Positions 58,650 through 64,000 of a stretch of DNA of 64,000 nt are shown here, piece by piece. The stretch spans positions 20,375,001-20,439,000 of the forward strand of contig NC_037094.1 in NCBI RefSeq assembly GCF_002994745.2. Direction: 5' to 3'. This stretch comes from Rosa chinensis. Its lineage: Eukaryota > Streptophyta > Magnoliopsida > Rosales > Rosaceae. The translations under genes and the position numbers were made by a program. The notes under the pieces are model-generated. The model was not told the DNA's origin. It did not search any database and was given only the letters and a program-made list of their open reading frames with translations. Position 1 is the first letter of the stretch; every line of letters starts with the position of its first letter.

Positions 58650-59985
58650 TAACACTTCCCAGCCTTCAGTATCTGCTGCATGAATTGAATGTTGCGGTGG
58701 GTCAAGTGTCGATAAACATGTGGAAGATGTTATTGGCTTTGACCGCTTTGTGGGATTTGTTGGGGTGTGAATTTCTGACAGTGGCTGAAGTATTATTCTT
58801 CTGCGAGTTGACCTATAACGAGAGGAAAAAATGTGGCGGGACCGTTAAGCTAACTCCTCGTCCTAGAGCCCCGAAACTTTTGGAACATACGCCTGATTCC
58901 TCCACAACATGGCGGGCTGCTGTGTGTGTTTCCACAGAAGGTTGGGAGTATGACATGAGGCCGGATGGGGCGAAGGTTCCGCGGTTCCGGGTTCCTTCGA
59001 AGTTCCAAGCCATAAAAGGTTGTTGTCTGTGCTTGAGGTTTTGTTGTTTTTTTTTGTGTTGAGTGCGATACTTGCTTTCCTGCTTATTGTTTTCGCCGCC
59101 ATGTTGTACTACTACGGCTGTGTTGTTATGTGATATTTTGTCTTTGTCTGTAGAGGGTTGGAGACCGAAGTTGACGAACGTTGAACGACAGCGTGTGTGT
59201 CGGGTGCACTACTGTTGGGAGCACAAAAGCTGCTTAGATCTTCGCGTCCTCTCGCATTGGTCACTACTTATCCGCCTACGCTTGACTCGGGAACCTGGTA
59301 AGTGTAACCAATTTTATTCAAATTGTGACTTGACGTTGTAGCTTGTCTGAAAAGTGACGGTGGTCATGCCTTCTTTTGTAGTCACTATTCGTACGAACAA
59401 AAGAACCACCGAAGTTCTTAAAAAAGCGATGGCCAATATTGGCAGGAGAGTACGTCAATTTTATGATTGACGAGGCGGCCAAAGTGCGGAAACAGACTGT
59501 TGATCCGCAAACGAGGGAGATAACGACGGCGGAAGAAGCACAGATCTTGAAGGCCCCGCTACACTCGAACCGCGCCAATCTAAAGAAGAAGAAAGCAGGG
59601 AGCAAAGGAAAAAATGTGGCGGGAGAGAGTGAGCAAGAGGATGAGGAGGATACGGGGTTGGCCTTGGAGGTACCCGCTGACAAGTCACAGGAAAAGGTGA
59701 CAACTGTTGTCGGGGAAGCAGGTATAACGGAGGGTGAAGGTGAGAGGGAGAGGACGATGTAAGTAGGGGCCGACATCAGGGGGTCAAAACATGTCTGTCC
59801 AAGGACTGTTGGTGGTACCGGTAGGGATGAAACAGCAGGGGGTCCGACGTACCGTAGAAGAGGAAGATTGTCGCTTCTACCCTTCCGTCAGATTCCTCCA
59901 AGAAGATGAAGGTTGGAGAGAGAAATGTGGTGGAGAAAAATGTTGAAGTTGGCCATAGAGATGTCGGAGGAAAATTTGTCTCCGA
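58650..59985 (+). pseudogene. second Tat-type antisense-ORF fragment, opposite orientation
   Basis: Homologous to the protein of 53504-56235. Exon 1 (about 58653-59020) reads LPSLQYLLHELNVAVGQVSI, MWKMLLALTALWDLLGCEFL, TVAEVLFFCELTYNERKKCG and CVSTEGWEYDMRP, then IKG before GT. Intron 59021-59153 ends in TCTGTAG. Exon 2 (59154-59297) reads GWRPKLTNVERQRVCRVHYC, then GTAAGT. Exon 3, from 59382, carries NFMIDEAAKVRKQTVDPQTR and a Lys/Glu-rich tail. Intron positions match the first copy. Exon 1 lacks its N-terminal part. The sequence is cut at 59986 by the Athila LTR. Confidence 0.72.
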
Positions 59986-61646
59986 TGTTGAGTCACAAAT
60001 TACTTATGCAATTGTGCCCCATAATTATGAAAATTGATTTGTCTTCCACTCCATTTTACCCTTTTTAATCCATTTCCTTTTATTTGTAGGAAACCTTGCA
60101 TTGAGAATAAAATGACCATTTGAAGCTTGAAATGTGGAGATTTGAAGCTAGGAGAAGAAGACAAGGAGATTGGAAGAAAATTGCAAATCGACTTTTCCGG
60201 CGACTTTTCCGGCAAACTTTTCCGGCGAGCCGCCACTCATGGAGGGTCTTTTCTCCAACAAAGGAGGACCATGGTTGTGAAAATATCCCATCACTTGAAA
60301 TTCAAATATCTCCCTACACCTTGTCCTTTTGTCACCTTGTCTATTTGGGACCATTTGGGGGACAAGGTGTGAGAGCATCTCTTGCACACTTTGGGACCAA
60401 GGAGGACACACATAGCTGATCAAGGAGAGGCCAAAGGGGAATTATTCAGAATTCTTGACTCCATTGAATCATCTTCATCCTATCCAAGATCCATTTTTCT
60501 CTCTAGAGAAGAGACCACCATCTCCACCACAAAAACCACCATCTCCACCTCTAAAACCTCCATTTCCACCACTACTCAACACCACAACTCATCTTAGAGA
60601 TCCCAAATTTCACTATTCTCACCAATATCAAGAGCTTGGAGCAAGGAGAAGGAGGTGACTACCACCACATCATGTTCTTGGAGACCTATCTCCACCACCT
60701 CTTCCGGCATCATCAATAGTCACCATTTACTCCCTATCTCTTTATGTATTTGATGTTTAATAGAATGTTGAAGCTTGTGTATCTAGCTATGTGTGAGTAG
60801 TGAACTAGTTGGGGCTAGGGTTGAAAGCCCTAGCCAAACTTGCTTGGATTGATGCTTTTGTTTATAAATTGATGCAAATTCATGTTGTCATTCTCACATG
60901 CTAAGTCAATAGTTGAATGCATTACTTAGACCTAATCAATTTGAGTTATGTGTTTGCCATGACATGAAGTTTTTCCTAGAGATTGATTACCTTTAGGCAA
61001 AAAGGGAGCATGAAAGCACACCATGTGTGCATGTGAGGGTAGTGAGCTAAAATCACCTAGAGATAGGATTGGTTTGCTTGCTTGGTTATCTAAACTCTAA
61101 GCTTTATGCATTTAGGGGCAAAGGATTGAGACCTATCCGGTAATTGAATTTGTCTCTAGGTAGTTAGCTCTAGACTTATCCGGTTAGAGTTAATAAAATG
61201 AAAGGGGTTTAAGCCTTAGTAGTCCTATCCGGATGCTAAGAGGGTAGTTGGACAATTAGCTTTGCATCATTCATATTCAATTGCTTTAATGCTTGCAAGG
61301 GAGGCAAAAGGTGAAACCCGATGCCCTAACTCCCATCCATTTGATAACAACTTGTTTTGTTTAGCTTAGTTTATATTACTTGCTTTCATTGTTTCAATTT
61401 GAATAGAAACCAATCTCAAAATCAAAATCAAATCTCTACACACCATCTTGCACATACTCACCATGAACTTTGGTTCACTTGTGAGCCTTTGTTTGTGATT
61501 GTATATTTGCATATTCTTCTAGTTTTTCCTTAGGTTTTCCCTAGCTAGGAAAGGATTTACCAATCCTCGTGGGTTCGACATCCTTACTTAATCCCCTATT
61601 CTATAATTTGTACCTCTTGCACTTGAGGGTGGCTTTAATGCTAACA
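59986..61646 (+). repeat. 5' LTR of Athila-type element
   Basis: TG...CA, about 1661 bp, within the usual Athila range. The right edge is firm (5 bases before the primer site); the left edge is approximate. Includes CTTTTCCGGC repeats (60193-60222) and a CCACCATCTCCACC-rich stretch (60519-60590). Confidence 0.72.
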
Positions 61647-61651
61647 AGTTT

Positions 61652-61670
61652 TTGGCGCCGTTGCCGGGGA
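61652..61670 (+). other. primer-binding site, tRNA-Asp type
   Basis: TTGGCGCCGTTGCCGGGGA, the conserved Athila primer site, five bases after the LTR. Confidence 0.9.
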
Positions 61671-61752
61671 TTGGTGTGAAAACCAATCCCTAGCTTGGGT
61701 AGCCTTAGGGACTAGCTAGAAATTTCCCTTGTATTTATTTTATCTCTATTTG

Positions 61753-61913
61753 TCGACCAGTCGTTGGTCTTCGCCGACCAGTCGTTTGTGTTAATTTCGT
61801 GTGATTTTTGGCTCGTCGACCAGTCGTCAGAAATTTCCGACCAGTCGGCAAGTGTCATTTTAGGGGTCAGAAGCTCACCGACCAGTCGGCAAGTGTCGCC
61901 GACCGGTCGTTTC
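61753..61913 (+). repeat. CGACCAGTCG repeat cluster in the Athila leader
   Basis: Six copies of CGACCAGTCG or one-base variants (CGACCGGTCG) within 160 bp between primer site and gag, some followed by GCAAGTGTC. The motif is a near-palindrome, and the CGACCGGTCG variant is a perfect one. Confidence 0.85.
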
Positions 61914-62007
61914 CCCTGTTTTCAGAATTTTTCAGTTTCTTGTTTTTGGTTTCTTTTTATATCTTGACTTATATTCTCACCTTTGTTTTAAAATTTTATA
62001 GGTGTTT

Positions 62008-64000
62008 ATGTCTCACGGATCATCTACAAGTAGCCCAAGGATCAATTCAAACTATTCCACTCCATCATCTCCAAGCACACCAAGTGGAGACAACATATCT
62101 ATTGATCAAATCCTTGAAGATAGTGGTGAAGAAACTCGGATACCGCAAGAAACTCTTGATCTTATAAAGAAATTGGCGGAAGAGTTGCAAGCTAAATAGC
62201 CTGGATACCCATAATGGTTGAACCACGCCCCATGAAGGAGTACACTTTGCCAACAATCTCCAATCATCCAAGTTGCATCGTGCTTCCACCATGTGCCGTT
62301 GCTTTTGACATAAAGCCAAGGACTATTGCAAACTTTCCCCTCTTCTTTGGCTTGCCAAGTAATGAGCCATACTTGCACCTTCAAGAGTTCAATGAAGCAT
62401 GTTCAACCGTTCAACTTTTGGGTATTGATGAAGGCAACTTGTGTCTTCGGCTCTTTCCCTTTTCATTGAAGGACAAAGCCAAGAAATGGTTGTACAAGCT
62501 TCCCCCAAGTAGTATCCACACGTGGGAAGAGATGCAAAGGGTATTCCTCAAGTTCTATTTCCCTCCTCACAAGTCTAATTCATTGAGAAATGAGTTGATG
62601 AACTTCCGAGAGCTACCAAATGAGTCATTCTATGAGACATGGGAGAGATTCAAGGATATAGAAGGTGGTGTTCCCAATCATGGCCTCTCTAAGGTAGCGG
62701 TTCTAAGTGCCTTCTACACCGGGCTTTCACAAGACACAAGGAGGAGAGTTGATAATGCTTGTGGGGGATGTTTCATGAACAAGACCGAAGATGAAGCGAT
62801 GAAGATCCTAGAGGAAATGAGTGAATCTTCTCAACTTTATGATAGTGCCTCGGATAGAAAGTCAATGATGATGAAGAGTGCACAAGTACCTATGAGGGAG
62901 CAAGAGCAAAGGAGAGGCATGTATAATGTTGACATTCCAAGTGTTCAAATGCAACAAGAGTTGAAGCGGATAGAAGGAGATATGCAAAAGAAGCTTGACA
63001 TGATTCTACAAGCACAAGGAAGAACCCTCAATCAAATGGCATCACCAAGCCAAATTCGGGAGCCTAGTTTGGGAGTCAAATCCATGGAGCAAGCTTGCTT
63101 GATTTGCAAAAGTGTGTACCATAGCACAACGGAGTGTTCACAAAGCGACATGTACCCGGAATTGATAGAGCAATGCAATCTTCTCAGCAACCAAACAAGG
63201 CCAAAGAATGATCCTTATAGCAACACTTATAATCCCGGGTGGAGGAATCACCCTAATTTTGGTTGGGGGGGGGAATCAAAACCATGAACAAGGTCAAGGT
63301 TACCAAAGGCAAGGAGGTGGATATCAAGGTGCAAGTAGCTCCCACTTCAACAATCAAGGAGCAAACAATGCCTATCATGCTCCTAGACCACCTTATCAAG
63401 CACCACCTCAACAACCCCAAGTACCAATACAAGAAGCAAGAAAGACACCTACCTTTGAAGAAATGATGGCGGCCTTTGTGAACAATCAAGCAAAGCAAGA
63501 TGAGAAGATCAATGTCATCCAACAAAGTGTGAGCAAGCTTGAGGTACAAATGGGGCAACTAGCCCATGAGTGGAGCCAAAGGAAGCAAGGAGTGTTTCCA
63601 AGTCAAGTGGTCAACAATCCAAGGCATGAAGCCAAGGTCATCAATATTTTGAGAAGTGGAAGGCAAGTTGAGAACAATGTGTACATGCCCACTAATGAAG
63701 AAGTTGTAACTCCAAGAGAGCCACCCGGTTTTGAAAGAAGATCAAAGGGGAAAGTAAGAGAGTTGTCACATGGAGAAGTCATCTTAGGCTTCAATGATGG
63801 TGAAGAAGAAGCTTTGAATGATAAGAAGAATGCTTATGCCGATGAGAAGCAAGAAGAAACCTTGAAGGACAATTTCAATGCCAAGGTTGGAACTCATGAT
63901 AATGAAGACTCTCCTTCTACTCTAATTGAAAGGCCATTCAAAAGAGGTATGACCTTCAATCCTCCTTTGAAGATTGTGCAAGATGAAGAAGTGTCTCTCC
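62008..64000 (+). pseudogene. Athila-type gag (slightly broken, continues off the window)
   Basis: N-terminal frame from the ATG at 62008 (MSHGSSTSSPRINSNYSTPS) stops at a TAG (62197-62199). A one-base shift leads to the main frame from 62214 (VEPRPMKEYTLPT). The retrotransposon capsid domain (PF03732-like) reads NFPLFFGLPSNEPYLHLQEF, LFPFSLKDKAKKWLYKLPPS and WEEMQRVFLKFYFPPHKSN. A knuckle-like CLICKSVYHSTTEC follows. The frame ends at 63287 because a G run at 63264-63272 has nine instead of eight residues; in the next frame gag continues to the edge (EEMMAAFVNNQAKQDEKINV, INILRSGRQVENNVYMPTNE). Only these few lesions are visible. Confidence 0.87.

Larger units (their letters stand above)
51976..58650 (+). 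mobile_element. Ty3/gypsy (Tat-type) element, 3' half
   Basis: Begins abruptly inside the integrase N-terminus (KLYRQGFTHPNLRCLTPEKG from about 51985); gag, protease, RT and RNase H are absent. Order: integrase (plus), a long antisense ORF region (minus), an exact 59-bp tandem array, a polypurine tract and one LTR. Antisense ORFs and 3' tandem arrays between integrase and LTR are known for the Tat lineage. The right end is approximate, because the sequence passes into a second antisense-ORF fragment near 58650 and no second LTR is present to define the edge. Confidence 0.8.
59986..64000 (+). mobile_element. Ty3/gypsy Athila-type element, 5' part
   Basis: 5' LTR of about 1.66 kb (59986-61646), then primer-binding site TTGGCGCCGTTGCCGGGGA (61652-61670), which matches the tRNA-Asp-type site typical of Athila elements. 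A non-coding leader and an Athila-type gag follow, running off the right edge. The left edge is inferred from TGTTGAG, which pairs with the LTR end CTAACA, and from the break in the antisense ORF. The 3' LTR is outside the window, so the LTR start and target duplication are unverified. Confidence 0.85.

Overview
The window looks like repeat-rich nuclear DNA of a flowering plant, most likely a eudicot. Rosaceae is only a guess from the style of the repeats. The evidence is intron-containing plant genes, AT-rich spacers and a dense stack of plant-type transposons. Only two host genes are convincing: the 5' part of an NRT1.1/NPF6.3-type nitrate transporter running off the left edge (minus strand, 1-1155), and an intact single-exon proline-rich 8-cysteine-motif protein (minus strand, 41569-41988).

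Layout: 2.1-3.5 kb is an internally deleted LINE carrying a 347-bp TRIM. Next come a possible MITE (5.0-5.4 kb), a tRNA-derived SINE with perfect target duplications (5.9 kb) and a 1.07-kb hAT-type element with an 8-bp duplication (6.6-7.7 kb). From 8.0 to 22.3 kb lies a minus-strand Ty1/copia element split by two later insertions: a 2.0-kb solo LTR and a second, younger copia. A second hAT element sits at 22.6-23.6 kb. A plus-strand copia with 97%-similar LTRs fills 24.6-31.4 kb; its integrase is cut by a 274-bp solo LTR. Another deleted LINE follows at 31.6-32.4 kb. A 3.5-kb MULE-like element at 33.5-37.1 kb holds a degenerate minisatellite and possible captured exons.

From 42.9 kb a minus-strand copia related to the nested one is split by a 5.5-kb CACTA element that carries spliced fragments of a host-like gene. 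At about 51.97 kb this copia is fused to the 3' half of a Tat-type gypsy element: integrase, a long antisense ORF, an exact 59-bp tandem array and an LTR. A second antisense-ORF fragment in the opposite orientation follows, and it is interrupted at 59986 by an Athila-type element (LTR, tRNA-Asp-type primer site, gag) that continues past the right edge.

Almost all transposon coding sequence is broken by stops or frameshifts, and three of the four copia reverse-transcriptase boxes are mutated. LTR divergence orders the insertions: the outer copia (about 7%) is older than its nested copia (about 4%), and the copia at 24.6 kb is about 3%. The most interesting structures are the gene-carrying CACTA element, the MULE with its AAAAGCTACT array, and the paired intron-containing antisense ORFs. 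Positions were read by eye, so exon and element edges may be off by a few bases where marked approximate.
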